Source of the DNA: Larix kaempferi
Lineage: Eukaryota > Streptophyta > Pinopsida > Pinales > Pinaceae
Length of the DNA stretch: 64,000 bases
Assembly (NCBI GenBank): GCA_027924585.1
Contig: BSBM01000200.1
Span: 2,728,001 to 2,792,000 of the forward strand
Direction of reading: 5' to 3'
This document shows positions 38,801 through 51,159 of this stretch, one piece after another. The position numbers and the translations under genes were made by a program. Position 1 is the first letter of the stretch. Each line of letters starts with the position of its first letter. The notes beneath the pieces were generated by a model, which made no database searches, was not told the DNA's origin, and saw nothing but the letters and a program-made list of their open reading frames with translations.

Positions 38801-41800
38801 ATTTCATAAATGGAATCAAAAAAGTATGCACATTCTACGTCATAACGACTTTCTATAGTTTGCGCATGCGTTTGAAAATAAGAAAAGCTCACTTCCATCA
38901 TTTTTTAAAATCACAACTTCTAGAAGGTTTACATGATTTCGTAAAAAACACGAGTTTTTAGAAAATGTGTTTTATTTCATAAATGGAATCTACAAAGTAT
39001 GCACATTCTACGTCATAATGACTTTCTATAGTTTGCGGATGCGTCCGGAAATAGGAAAAGCTTACTTCCACCGTTTTTTTAAATCACAGCTTCTAGAAGG
39101 TTTACATGATTTGGTAAAAAACACGATTTTTTAGAAAATGTGTTTTATTTCATAAATGGAATCTTCAAAGTATGCACATTCTACGTCATAACGACTTTCT
39201 ATAGTTTGCGCATTCGTTTGGAAATAAGAAAAGCTTACTTCCACCGTTTTTTAAAATCACAGCTTCTAGAAGGTTTACATGATTTCGTAAAAAACACGAG
39301 TTTTTTGAAAATGTGCTTTATTTCATAAATGGAATCTACAAAGTATGCACATTCTACGTCATAACGACTTTCTATAGTTTGCGCATGCGTCCGGAAATAA
39401 GAAAAGCTTACTTCCACCATTTTTTCAAATCACAGCTTCTAGAAGGTTTACATGATTTCCTAATAAACACGAGTTTTTAGAAAATGTGTTTTATTTCATA
39501 AATGGAATCAACAAAGTATGCACATTCTACGTCATAACGACTTTCTATAGTTTGCGCATGCGTTTGGAATTAAGAAAAGCTTACTTCCCCCATTTTTTCA
39601 AATCACAGCTTCTAGAAGGTTTACATGATTTCGTAAAAAACACGAGTTTTTAGAAAATGTGGTTTATTTCATAAACGGAATCAACAAAGTATGCACATTC
39701 TACGTCATAAGGACTTTCTATAGTTTGCGCATTCGTCCGGAAATAAGAAAAGGTTACTTCCACCGTTTTTTAAAATCACAGCTTATAGAAAGTTTACATC
39801 ATTTCGTAAAAAACACGAGTTTTTAGAAAATGTGTTTTATTTCATAAATGGAATCTACAAAGTATGCACATTCTACGTCATAACGACTTTCTATAGTTTG
39901 CGCATGCGTCCGGAAATAAGAAAAGCTTACTTCCACCGTTTTTTAAAATCACAGCTTCTTGAAGGTTTACATGATTTCGTAAAAAACACGAGTTTTTAGA
40001 AAATGTGTTTTATTTCATAAATAGAATCTAGAAAGTATGCACATTCTATGTCATAACGACTTTCTATAGTTTGCGCATTCATTTGGAAATAAGAAAAGCT
40101 TACTTCCACCGTTTTTTAAAATCACAGCTTCTAGAAGGTTTACATGATTTCGTAAAAAACACGAGTTTTTACAAAAAGTGTTTTATTTCATAAATGGAAT
40201 CTACAAAGTATGCACATTCTACGTCATAACGAATTTCTATAGTTTGCACATTCATCCGGAAATAAGAAAAGCTTACTTCCACCGTTTTTTAAAATCACAG
40301 CTTCTAGAAGGTTTACATGATTTGGTAAAAAACATGAGTTTTTAGAAAATGTGTTTTATTTCATAAATGGAATATACAAAGTATGCACATTCTACGTCAT
40401 AACGACTTTCTATAGTTTGCGAATGCGTCCGGAAATAAGAAAAGCTTACTTCACCCGTTTTTTAAAATCACAGCTTCTAGAAGGTTTACATGAGTTCTTA
40501 AAAAACACGAGTTTTTAGAAAATGTGTTTTATTTCATAAATGGAATCAACAAAGTATGCACATTCTACGTCATAACGACTTTATATAGTTTGCGTATGCC
40601 TTTGGAAATAAGAAAAGCTTACTTCCCCCGTTTTTTAAAATCACAGCTTCTAGAAGGTTTACATGATTTCCTAAAAAACACGAGTTTTTAGAAAATGTGT
40701 TTTATTTCATAAATGGAAACAACAAAGTATGCACATTCTACGTCATAACGACTTTCTATAGTTTGCGCATGCGTCCGGAAATAAGAAAAGCTTACTTCCC
40801 CCGTTTTTTAAAATCACAGCTTTTAGAAGGTTTACATAATTTCTTAAAAAACACGAGTTTTTAGAAAATGTGTTTTATTTCATAAATGGAATCAACAAAG
40901 TATGCACATTCTACGTCATAACGACTTTCTATAGTTTGCGCATGCCTTTGGAAATAAGAAAAGCCTACTTCCCCCGTTTTTAAAATCACAGCTTCTAGAA
41001 GGTTTACATGATTTCTAAAAAAACACGAGTTTTTAGAAAATGTGTTTTATTTCATAAACGGAATCAACAAAGTATGCACATTCTACGTCATAACGACTTT
41101 CTATAGTTTGCGCATGCTTCCGAAAATAAGAAAAGCTTACTTCCACCGTTTTTTAAAATCATAGCTTCTAGAAGGTTTACATGATTTCGTAAAAAACATG
41201 AGTTTTTAGAAAATGTGTTGTATTTCATAAATGGAATCTACAAAGTATGCACATTCTACGTCATAACGACTTTCTATAGTTTGCGCATGCGTTTGGAAAT
41301 AAGAAAAGCTTACTTCCCCCGTTTTTTAAAATCACAGCTTCTAGAAGGTTTACATGATTTGGTAAAAAACACGAGTTTTTGGAAAATGTGTTTTATTTCA
41401 TAAATGGAATCTACAAAGTATGCACATTCTACGTCATAACGACTTTCTATAGTTTGCGCATGCGTCCGGAAATAAGAAAAGCTTACTTCACCCGTTTTTT
41501 AAAATCACAGCTTCTAGAAGGTTTACATGATTTCTTAAAAAACACGAGTTTTTAGAAAATGTGTTTTATTTCATAAATGGAATCAACAAAGTATGCACAT
41601 TCTATGTCATAACGACTTTCTATACTTTGCGTATACCTTTGGAAATAAGAAAAGCTTACTTCCCCCGTTTCTTAAAATCACAGCTTCAAGAAGGTTTACA
41701 TGATTTCGTAAAAAACACGAGTTTTTAGAAAATGTGTTTTATTTCATAAATGGTATCAACAAAGTATGCACATTCTACATCATAACGACTTTCTATAGTT

Positions 41801-44800
41801 TGCGCATGCGTCCGGAAATAAGAAAAGCTTACTTCCCCCGTTTTTTAAAATCACAGCTTCTAGAAGGTTTACATGATTTCTTAAAAAACACGAGTTTTTA
41901 GAAAATGTGTTTTATTTCATAAATGGAATCAACAAAGTATGCACATTCTACGTCATAACGACTTTCTATAGTTTGCGCATGCGTTTGTAAATAAGAAAAG
42001 CTTGCTTCCCCCGTTTTTTAAAATCACAGCTTCTAGAAGGTTTACATGATTTCTTAAAAAACACGAGTTTCTAGAAAATGTGTTTTATTTCATAAATGGA
42101 AACAACAAAGTATGCACATTCGACGTCATAACGACTTTCTATAGCTTGCGCATGCGTCCGGAAATAAGAAAAGCTTACTTCCACCATTTTTTAAAATCAC
42201 AGCTTCTAGAAGGTTTACATGATTTCTTAAAAAACATGAGTTTTTAGAAAATGTGTTTTATTTCATCAATGGAATCGAAAAAGTATGCACATTCGACGTC
42301 ATAAGGACTTTCTATAGTATGCGCATTCGTCCGGAAATAAGAAAAGCTTACTTCCACCGTTTTTTAAAATCACAGCTTCTAGAAGGTTTACATCATTTCG
42401 TAAAAAACACGAGTTTTTAGAAAATGTGCTTTATTTCATAATTGGAATCTACAAAGTATGCACATTCTACATCATAACGACTTTCTATAGTTTGCGCATG
42501 CGTCCGGAAATAAGAAAAGCTTACTTCCCCCGTTTTTTAAAATCACAGCTTCTAGAAGGTTTACATAATTTCTTAAAAAACACGAGTTTTTAGAAAATTT
42601 GTTTTATTTCATAAATGGAATCAACAAAGTATGCACATTCTATGTCATAACGACTTTCTATAGTTTGCGCATGCTTTTGGAAATAAGAAAAGCTTACTTC
42701 CCCCGTTTTCTAGAATCACAGCTTCTAGAAGGTTTATATGACTTCGTAAAAAACATGAGTTTAAAGAAAATGTGTTTTATTTTATAAATGGAATCTACAA
42801 AGTATGCACATTCTACGTCATAACGACTTTCTATAGTTTGCGCATGCTTTTGGAAATAAGAAAAGCTTACTTCCACCGTTTTTCAAAATCACAGCTTCTA
42901 GAAGGTTTACATGATTTCTTAAAAAACACGAGTTTTTAGAAAATGTGTTTTATTTCATAAATGGAATCAATAAAGTATGCACATTCCACGTCATAACAAC
43001 TTTCTATAGTTTGCGCATGCGTCCGGAAATAGGAAAAGCTTACTTCCACCGTGTTTTAAAATCACAGCTTCTAGAAGGTTTACATGATTTTGTAAAAAAC
43101 ATGATTTTTTAGAAAATGTGTTTTATTTCATAAATGGAATCAACAAAGTATGCACATTCTACGTCATAACGACTTTCTATAGTCTGCGCATGCGTTTGGA
43201 AATAAGAAAAGCTTACTTCCCTCCTTTTTTAAAATCACAGCTTCTAGAAGGTTTACATGATTTCTTAGAAAACACGAGTTTTTAGAAAATGTGTTTTATT
43301 CATAAATGGAATCAATAAAGTATGCACATTCTATGTCATAATGACTTTCTATAGTTTGCGCATGCGTCCGGAAATAAGAAAAGCTTACTTCCCCCGTTTT
43401 TTAAAATCACAGCTTCTAGAAGGTTTAAATGATTTCGTAAATAACATGAGTTTTTAGAAAATGTGTTTTATTTCATAAATGGAATCAACAATATATGCAC
43501 ATTCTACGTCATAACGACTTTCTATAGTTTGCGCATGCGTTTGGAAATATCAAAAGCTTACTTCCCCCGTTTTCTAAAATGACAGCTTCTAGAAGGTTTA
43601 CATGATTTGTTAAAAAACACGAGTTTTTAGAAAATGTGTTTTATTTCATAAATGGAATCAACAAAGTATGCACATTCTACGTCATAACGACTTTCTATAT
43701 TTTGCGCATGCGTCCGGAAATAAGAAAAGCTTACTTCCACCGTTTTTTAAAATCACAGCTTCTAGAAGGTTTACATGATTTCGTAAAAAACACGAGTTTT
43801 TAGAAAATGTGTTTTATTTCATAAATGGAATCTACAAAGTATGCACATTCTACGTCATAACGACTTTCTATAGTTTGCGCATTCATCCGGAAATAAGAAA
43901 AGATTACTTCCACCGTTTTTTAAAATCACAGCTTCTAGAAGGTTTACATGATTTCTTAAAAAACATGAGTTTTTAGAAAATGTGTTTTACTTCATAAATG
44001 GAATCAACAAAGTATGCAACTTCTACGTAATAACGACTTTCTATAGTTTCCGCATTCGACCGGAAATAAGAAAAGCTTACTTCCACCGTTTTTTAAAATC
44101 ACAGCTTCTAGAAGGTTTACATGATTTCGTAAAAAACACGAGTTTTTAGAAAATGTGTTTTATTTCATAAATGGAATCAACAAAGTATGCACATTCTATG
44201 TCATAAGGACTTTCTATAGTTTGCGCATGCGTCCGGAAATAAGAAAAGCTTACTTCCACCGTTTTTCAAAATCACAGCTTCTAGAAGGTTTACATTATTT
44301 CTTAGAAAACAGGAGTTTTTAGAAAATGTGTTTTATTTCATAAATGGAAACAACAAAGTATGCACATTCTACGTCATAACGACTTTCTATAGTTTGCGCA
44401 TGCGTCTGGAAATAAAAAAAGCTTACTTCCACCGTTTTTTAAAATCACAGCTTGTAGAAGGTTTAAATGATTTCTTAAAAAACACGAGTTTTTAGAAAAT
44501 GTGTTTTATTTCATAAATGGAATCAACAAAGTATGCACATTCTACGTCATAACGACTTTCTATAGTTTGCGCATGCGTTTGGAAATAAGAAAAGCTTACT
44601 TCCATCGTTTTTTAAAATCACAGCTTCTAGAAGGTTTACATGATTTCGTAAAAAACACGAGTTTTTAGAAAATGTGTTTTATTTCATAAATGGAATCAAC
44701 AAAGTATGCACATTCTACGTCATAACGACTTTCTATAGTTTGCGCATGCGTCCGGAAATAAGAAAAGCTTACTTCCCCCATTTTTTAAAATCATAGCTTC

Positions 44801-44863
44801 TATAAGGTTTACATGATTTCGTAAAAAACACGAGTTTTTAGAAAATGTGTTTTATTTCATTAA
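38801..44863 (+). repeat. Heterogeneous monomers
   Basis: Continuous 173-bp units with scattered one-base length changes, for example CCGTTTTTAAAATC with one T missing near 40977. I recognised no deleted monomer and no long near-identical duplication here. CpG-type substitutions and both main monomer types are present throughout. Confidence 0.8.
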
Positions 44864-45209
44864 TGGAATCTACAAAGTATGCACATTCTACGTCGTAACG
44901 ACTTTCTATAGTTTGCGCATGCGTTTGGAAATAAGCAAAGCTTACTTCCCCCGTTTTCTAAAATCACAGCTTCTAGAAGGTTTACATGATTTGTTAAAAA
45001 ACACGAGTTTTTAGAAAATGTGTTTTATTTCATAAATGGAATCAACAAAGTATGCACATTCTACGTCATAACGACTTTCTATAGTTTGCGCATGTGTCCG
45101 GAAATACGAAAAGCTTACTTCCACCGTTTTTTAAAATCACAGCTTCTAGAAGGTTTACATGATTTCGTAAAAAACACAAGTTTTTAGAAAATGTGTTTTA
45201 TTTCATAAA
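44864..45209 (+). repeat. Tandem dimer duplication, copy 1 (346 bp)
   Basis: Offset 346 bp (two monomers) to the next copy. Shared rare variants are GTCGTAACGAC-type (GTCG here, ATCG in copy 2), ATAAGCAAAGC, CCGTTTTCTAAAATC and AAATACGAAAAGC. The dimer consists of one CCCCCG/GTT/CAAC unit and one CCACCG/CGT/CTAC unit. Confidence 0.85.
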
Positions 45210-45555
45210 TGGAATCTACAAAGTATGCACATTCTACATCGTAACGACTTTCTATAGTTTGCGCATGCGTTTGGAAATAAGCAAAGCTTACTTCCCCCGT
45301 TTTCTAAAATCACAGCTTCTAGAAGGTTTACATGATTTGTTAAAAAACACGAGTTTTTAGAAAATGTGTTTTATTTCATAAATGGAATCAACAAAGTATG
45401 CACATTCTTCGTCATAACGACTTTCTATAGTTTGCGCATGCGTCCGGAAATACGAAAAGCTTACTTCCACCGTTTTTTAAAATCACAGCTTCTAGAAGGT
45501 TTACATGATTTCGTAAAAAACACGAGTTTTTAGAAAATGTGTTTTATTTCATAAA
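45210..45555 (+). repeat. Tandem dimer duplication, copy 2 (346 bp)
   Basis: Second copy. Differences from copy 1 are mostly CpG transitions (CACGAG here against CACAAG). The matching fades after about 45580. Confidence 0.85.
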
Positions 45556-46089
45556 TGGAATCTACAAAGTATGCACATTCTACGTCATAACGACTTTCTA
45601 TAGTTTGCGCATTCGTCCGGAAATAAGAAAAGCTTACTTCCACCGTTTTTTAAAATCACAGCTTCTAGAATGTTTACATGATTTCCTAAAAAACACGAGT
45701 TTTTAGAAAATGTGTTTTATTTCATAAATGGAATCAACAAAGTATGCACATTCTACGTAATAACGACTTTCTATAGTTTCCGCATTCGACCAGAAATAAG
45801 AAAAGCTTACTTCCACCGTTTTTTAAAATCACAGCTTCTAGAAGGTTTACATGATTTGGTAAAAAACACGAGTTTTTAGAAAATGTGTTTTATTTCATAA
45901 ATGGAATCAACAAAGCATGCACATTCTACGGCATAACGACTTGCTATAGTTTGCGCATGCGTTTGGAAATAAGAAAAGCTTACTTCCTCTGTTTTCTAAA
46001 ATCACAGCTTCTAGAAGGTTTACATGATTTCTTAAAAAACACGAGTTTTTAGAAAATGTGTTTTATTTCATAAATGGAATCAACAAAGT

Positions 46090-46663
46090 ATGCACATTCT
46101 ACGTCATAATGACTTTCTATAGTTTGCGCATGCGTCCGGAAATAAGAAAAGCTTACTTCCAACGTTTTTCAAAATCACAGCTTCTAGAAGGTTTACATGA
46201 TTTCTTAAAAAACACAAGTTTTTAGAAAAGGTGTTTTATTTCATAAATGGAATCAACAAAGTATGCACATTCTACGTCATAACGACTTTCTATAGTTTGC
46301 GCATTGGTCCGGAAATAAGAAAAGCTTACTTCCCCCGTTTTTTAAATTCACAGCTTCTAGAAGGTTTACATAATTTCTTAAAAAACACGAGTTTTTAGAA
46401 AATGTGTTTTATTTCATAAATGGATTCTATAAAGTATGCACATTCTACGTCATAACGACTTTCTATAGTTTGCGCATGCGTCCGGATATAAGAAAAGCTT
46501 ACTTCCACCGTTTTTTAAAATCACAGCTTCTAAAAGGTTTACATGATTTCGTAAAAAACACGAGTTTTTAGAAAATGTGTTTTATTTCATAAATAGTATC
46601 AACAAAGTATGCACATTCTACGTCATAACGACTTTCTATAGTTTGCGCATGCGTTTGGAAATA
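46090..46663 (+). repeat. Segment related to 13.8-14.1 kb
   Basis: CATAATGAC, CCAACG with CACAAG, CATTGGTCC, and TTTAAATTCACAG with ACATAATTTC occur in the same order as at 13.80-14.09 kb. The monomers near 46420-46600 (GGATTCTATAAAG, GTCCGGATATAAG) instead resemble 47.7 kb. Confidence 0.7.
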
Positions 46664-47753
46664 AGAAAAGCTTACTTCCCCTGTTTTTTAAAATCAAAGC
46701 TTCTAGAAGCTTTACATGGTTTCTTAAAAAACACGAGTTTTTAGAAAATGTGTTTTATTTCATAAATGGAATCAAAAAAGTATGCACATTCGACGTCATA
46801 ACGACTTTCTATAGTTTGCGCATTCGTCTGGAAATAAGAAAAGCTTACTTGCCCCGTTTTTTAAAATCACAGCTTCTAGAAGGTTTACATGATTTCTTAA
46901 AAAACACGAGTTTTTAGAAAATGTGCTTTATTTCATAAATGGAATCTACAAAGTATGCACATTCTACGTCATAATAACTTTCTATAGTTTGCGCATGTGT
47001 TTGGAAATAAGAAAAGCTTACATCCCCCATTTCATAAATGGAATCAACAAAGTATGCACATTCTACGTCCGGAAATAAGAAAAGCTTACTTCCACCATTT
47101 TTTAAAATCACAGCTTCTAGAAGGTTTACATGATTTCCTAAAAAATACGAGTTTTTAGAAAATGTGTTTTATTTCATAAATGGAATCAACAAAGTATGCA
47201 CATTCTACTTCATAACGACTTTCTATAGTTTGCACATGCGTTTGGAAATAGGAAAAGCTTACTTCCCCCATTTTTTAAAATCACAGCTTCTAGAAGGTTT
47301 ACACGATTTCTTAAAAAACATTAGTTTTTAGAAAATGTGTTTTATTTCATAAATGGAATCAACAAAGTATGGAAATTCTACGTCATAACAACTTTCTATA
47401 GTTTGCGCATTCGTCCGGAAATAAGAAAAGCTTACTTCCCCCGTTTTTTAAAATCACAGCTTCTAGAAGGTTTACATGATTTGTTAAAAAACACGAGTTT
47501 TTAGAAAACGTGTTTTATTTCATAAAGGGAATCAACAAAGTATGCACATTCTACGTCATAACGACTTTCAATAGTTTGCGCATGCGTCCGGAAATAAGAA
47601 AAGCTTACTTCCACCGTTTTTTAAAATCACAGCTTCTAGAAGGTTTACATGATTTCGTAAAAAACACGAGTTTTTAGAAAATGTGTTTTATTTCATAAAT
47701 GGATTCTATAAAGTATGCACATTCTACGTCATAACGACTTTCTATAGTTTGCG
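46663..47753 (+). repeat. Segment shared with 8,060-9,150
   Basis: Constant 38,603-bp offset to the left copy, and it contains the fourth 68-bp monomer. Differences include AAATCAAAGC near 46693, GTCTGG near 46827 and CATTAG near 47319. Confidence 0.85.
47004..47071 (+). repeat. 68-bp doubly deleted monomer, copy 4
   Basis: Same two junctions as the other three copies. It lies 26,357 bp after copy 3, outside the 3.5-kb higher-order units. Its flanks match copy 1 best, over about 1.1 kb at constant offset. Confidence 0.95.
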
Positions 47754-48649
47754 CATGCGTCTGGATATAAGAAAAGCTTACTTCCACCGTTTTTTAAAAT
47801 CACAGCTTCTAGAAGGTTTACATGATTTCGTAAAAAACACGAGTTTTTAGAAAATGTGTTTTATTTCATAAATGGAATCTACAAAGTATGCACTTTCTAC
47901 GTCATAACGACTTTCTATAGTTTGCGCATGCGTCCGGAAATAAGAAAAGCTTACTTCCCCCGTTTTTTAAAATCACAGCTTCTAGAAGGTTTACATGATT
48001 TCTTAAAAAACACGAGTTTTTAGAAAATATGTTTTATTTCATAAATGGAATCAACAAAGTATGCACATTCTATGTCATAACCACTTTCTATAGTTTGCGC
48101 ATAAGTTTGGAAATAAGAAAAGCTTACTTCCCCCGTTTTTTAAAATCACAGCTTCTAGAAGGTTTACATGATTTCATAAAAAACACGAGTTTTTGGAAAA
48201 TGTGTTTTATTTCATAAATGGAATCAACAAAGTATGCACATTCTACGTCATAACGACTTTCTATAGTTTGCGCATTCTACCAGAAATAAGAAAAGCTTAC
48301 TTCCACCGTTTTTCAAAATCACAACTTCTAGAATGTTTACATGATTTGTTAAAAAACACGAGTTTTTAGAAAATGTGTTTTATTTCATAAATGGAATCAA
48401 CAAAGTATGCACATTCTACATCATAACGACTTTCTATAGTTTGCACATGCGTCCGGAAATAAGAAAAGCTTACTTCCACCGTTTTTTAAAATCACAGCTT
48501 CTAGAAGGTTTACATGATTTCGTAAAAAACACGAGTTTTTAGAAAATGTGTTTTATTTCATAAATGGAATCAACAAAGTATGCACATTCTACGTCATAAC
48601 GACTTTCTATAGTTTGCGCATGCGTCCGGATATAAGAAAAGCTTACTAC

Positions 48650-50700
48650 CACCGTTTTTTAAATTCACAGCTTCTAGAAGGTTTACATGATTTCTTAAAA
48701 AACACGAGTTTTTAGAAAATGTGTTTTATTTCATAAATTGAATCAACTAAGTATGCACATTCTATGTCATAACGACTTTCTATAGTTTGCGCATTCGTCC
48801 GGAAAGAAGAAAAGCTTACTTCCACCGTTGTTTAAAATCACAACTTCTAGAAGGTTTACATGATTTCGTAAAAAACACGAGTTTTTAGAAAATGAGCTTT
48901 ATTTCATAAATGGAATCTACTAAGTATGCACATTCTACGTCATAACGACTTTCTATAGTTTGCGCATGCGTCCCGAAATAAGAAAATCTTACTTCCCCCG
49001 TTTTTTAAAATCACAGCTTCTAGAAGGTTTACATGATTTGGTAAAAAACAAGAGTTTGTAGAAAATGTGTTTTATTTCATAAATGGAATCTACAAAGTAT
49101 GCACATTCTACGTCATAACGACTTTCTATAGTTTGCGCATTCGTCCGGAAATAAGAAAAGCTTACTTCCAAAGTTTTTTAAAATCACAGCTTCTAGAAGG
49201 TTTACATGATTTGTTAAAAAACACGACTTTTTAGAAAATGTTTTTTATTTCATAAATGGAATCAACAAAGTATGCACATTCTACGTCAGAACGACTTTCT
49301 ATAGTTTGCGCATTCGTCCGGAAATAAGAAAAGCTTACTTCCACCGTTCTTTAAAATCACAGTTTCTAGAAGGTTTACATGATTTCGTAAAAAACACGAG
49401 TTTTTAGAAAATGTGTTTTATTTCATAAATGGAATCTACAAAGTATGCACGTTCTACGTCAAAACGACTTTCTATAGTTTGCGCATGCGTCCGGAAATAA
49501 GAAAAGCTTACTTAAACCATTTTTTAAAATCACAGCTTCTAGAAGGTTTACATGATTTCCTAAAAAACACGAGTTTCTAGAAAATTTATTTTATTTCATA
49601 AATGAAATCAACAAAGTATGCACATTCTACGTCATAACGACTTTCTATAGTTTGCACATGCGTTTGGAAATAAGAAAAGCTTACTTCCCCCATTTTTTAA
49701 AATCACAGCTTCTAGAAGGTTTACATGATTTCTTAAAAAACATGAGCTTTTAGAAAATGTGTTTTATTTCATAAATGGAATCAACAAAGTATGCACATTC
49801 TACGACATAACCACTTTCTATAGTTTGCGCATGCGTCCGGAAATAAGAAAAGCTTACTTCCACTGGTTTTTAAAATCACAGCTTCTACAAGGTTTACATG
49901 ATTTCGTAAAAAACATGAATTTTTAGAAAATGTGTTTTATTTCATAAATGGAATCTACAAAGTATGAACATTCTACGTCATAACGACTTTCTATAGTTTG
50001 CGCATTCGTCCGGAAATAAGAAAAGCTTACTTCCAGCGTTTTTTAAAATCACAGCTTCTAGAAGGTTTACATGATTTCCTAAAAAACACAAGTTTTTAGA
50101 ATATGTGTTTTATTTCATAAATGGAATCAACAAAGTATGCACATTCTACGTCATAACGACTTTCTATAGTTTGCGCATAAGTTTGGAAATAAGAAAAGCT
50201 TACTTCCCCCGTTTTTTAAAATCACAGCTTCTAGAAGGTTTACATGATTTCTTAAAAAACACGAGTTTTTAGAAAATGTGTTTTAGTTCATCAATTGAAT
50301 CAACAAAGTATGCACATTCTACGTCATAACGACTTTCTATAGTTTGCGCATTCGTCCGGAAATAAGAAAAGCTTACTTCCAGAGTTTTTTAAAATCACAG
50401 CTTCTAGAAGATTTACATGATTTCGTAAAAAACACGAGTTTTTAGAAAATGTGTTTTATTTCATAAATGGAATCTACAAAGTATGCACATTCTACGTCAT
50501 AACGACTTTCTATAGTTTGCACATGCGTTTGGAAATAAGAAAAGCTTACTTCCCCCATTTTTTAAAATCACAGCTTCTAGAAGGTTTACATGATTTCTTA
50601 AAAAACATGAGTTTTTAGAAAATGTGTTTTATTTCATAAATGGAATCAACAAAGTATGCACATTCTACGTCGTAACGACTTTCTATAGTTTGCGCATGCG
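48650..50700 (+). repeat. Diverged relative of the 14-monomer segment, copy D
   Basis: Follows copy C (27.14-29.19 kb) at an offset of 21,511 bp: AATTGAATC, CCGTTGTTTAAAATC, GTCCCGAAATAAG, CCAAAGTTTTTT, CATTTTTTAAAATC with AAATTTATTT, CTGGTTTTTAAAATC and AATTGAATC again. Extra changes here include AAAGAAGAAAAGC near 48804 and GAGTTTGTAG near 49052. Confidence 0.75.
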
Positions 50701-50887
50701 TTTGGAAATAAGAAAAGCTTACTTCCAACGTTTTTTAAAATCACAGCTTCTAGAAGGTTTACATGATTTCTTAAAAAACACGAGTTTTTAGAAAATGTGT
50801 TTTATTTCATAAATGGAATCAACAAAGTATGCACATTCTACGTCGTAACGACTTTCTATAGTTTGCGCATGCGTTTGGAAATAAGAA

Positions 50888-50893
50888 AAGCTT
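50888..50893. other. HindIII site conserved in the monomer (unit 11-16)
   Basis: AAGCTT lies 11 bp into the unit and is intact in the large majority of monomers. HindIII digestion of genomic DNA would therefore give a 173-bp ladder. Occasional losses are visible, for example near 3301, 5643, 36636 and 55737. Confidence 0.9.
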
Positions 50894-50919
50894 ACTTCCC
50901 CCGTTTTTTAAAATCACAG

Positions 50920-50929
50920 CTTCTAGAAG
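50920..50929. other. 10-bp perfect palindrome CTTCTAGAAG (unit 43-52)
   Basis: A perfect dyad containing an XbaI site (TCTAGA) and the arrangement TTCnnGAA. It is present in most monomers. Recurrent variants are G49A (CTTCTAAAAG) and T47G (CTTCGAGAAG). TTCnnGAA is two thirds of a heat-shock element; the next triplet in phase is TTT rather than TTC. A protein-binding role is only a hypothesis. Confidence 0.7.
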
Positions 50930-50946
50930 GTTTACATGATTTCTTA

Positions 50947-50962
50947 AAAAACACGAGTTTTT
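50947..50962. other. Short inverted repeat with 4-nt loop (unit 70-85)
   Basis: AAAAAC and GTTTTT flank the loop ACGA, giving a potential 6-bp stem. In units with C at position 67 the left flank reads CTAAAAAAC, and the arms extend to CT...AG with one bulged A. The loop contains the CpG at 77-78, which is often changed to TG or CA. Dyads of this kind are common in satellites; no function is shown. Confidence 0.55.
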
Positions 50963-51012
50963 AGAAAATGTGTTTTATTTCATAAATGGAATCAACAAAG
51001 TATGCACATTCT

Positions 51013-51019
51013 ACGTCAT
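51013..51019. other. ACGTCAT motif, bZIP/CRE half-site-like (unit 136-142)
   Basis: The motif matches the ACGTCA half of a cAMP-response-type or plant bZIP site. It lies in nearly every unit, with frequent CpG-type changes to ACATCAT or ATGTCAT. A seven-base match in an array could be chance, so regulatory meaning is unproven. Confidence 0.35.
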
Positions 51020-51038
51020 AACGACTTTCTATAGTTTG

Positions 51039-51046
51039 CGCATGCG
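51039..51046. other. 8-bp palindrome CGCATGCG next to a CCGG site (unit 162-169)
   Basis: CGCATGCG contains an SphI core and overlaps TGCGCA. It is followed by TCCGGA across the unit boundary (170-173 plus 1-2) in many monomers. This is the most CpG-dense part of the unit, with three CpGs in 12 bp, and one of the most variable, reading GCACATGCG, GCGCATGCA, GCGCATTCG or TTTGG in place of TCCGG. Confidence 0.65.
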
Positions 51047-51159
51047 TTCGGAAATAAGAAAAGCTTACTTCCACCGTTTTTTAAAATCAAATCTTCTAGA
51101 AGGTTTACATGATTTCTTAAAAAACATGAGTTTTTAGAAAATGTGTTTTATTTCATAAA

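Larger units (their letters stand above)
50878..51050 (+). repeat. Reference monomer, one base from the consensus
   Basis: This unit is exactly 173 bp and differs from my hand-built consensus only at unit position 171 (T instead of C). It is a convenient reference for numbering. G is 26 and C is 31 of 173 bases (32.9% GC). It has six of the seven consensus CpG dinucleotides in the plain consensus state plus the last one, at 172-173, preceded by the variant T. Confidence 0.95.

Noticed and set aside
51013-51019. True CRE/bZIP regulatory site or promoter
   Set aside because: Only a half-site, without TATA or start-site context. It is kept as a low-confidence motif and no promoter is called.
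50878-51050. An older half-unit inside the 173 bp, suggested by AGAAAA at unit positions 8-12 and 87-91
   Set aside because: Beyond these few bases the two halves do not align convincingly. The match matters only as microhomology for the 94-bp deletion.
50878-51060. CENP-B box in the monomer, around the ATTCGTCCGG unit end
   Set aside because: The core pattern NTTCGNNNNANNCGGGN is not met. After TTCG and four bases the A and the CGGG are missing on this strand, and I found no match on the other.
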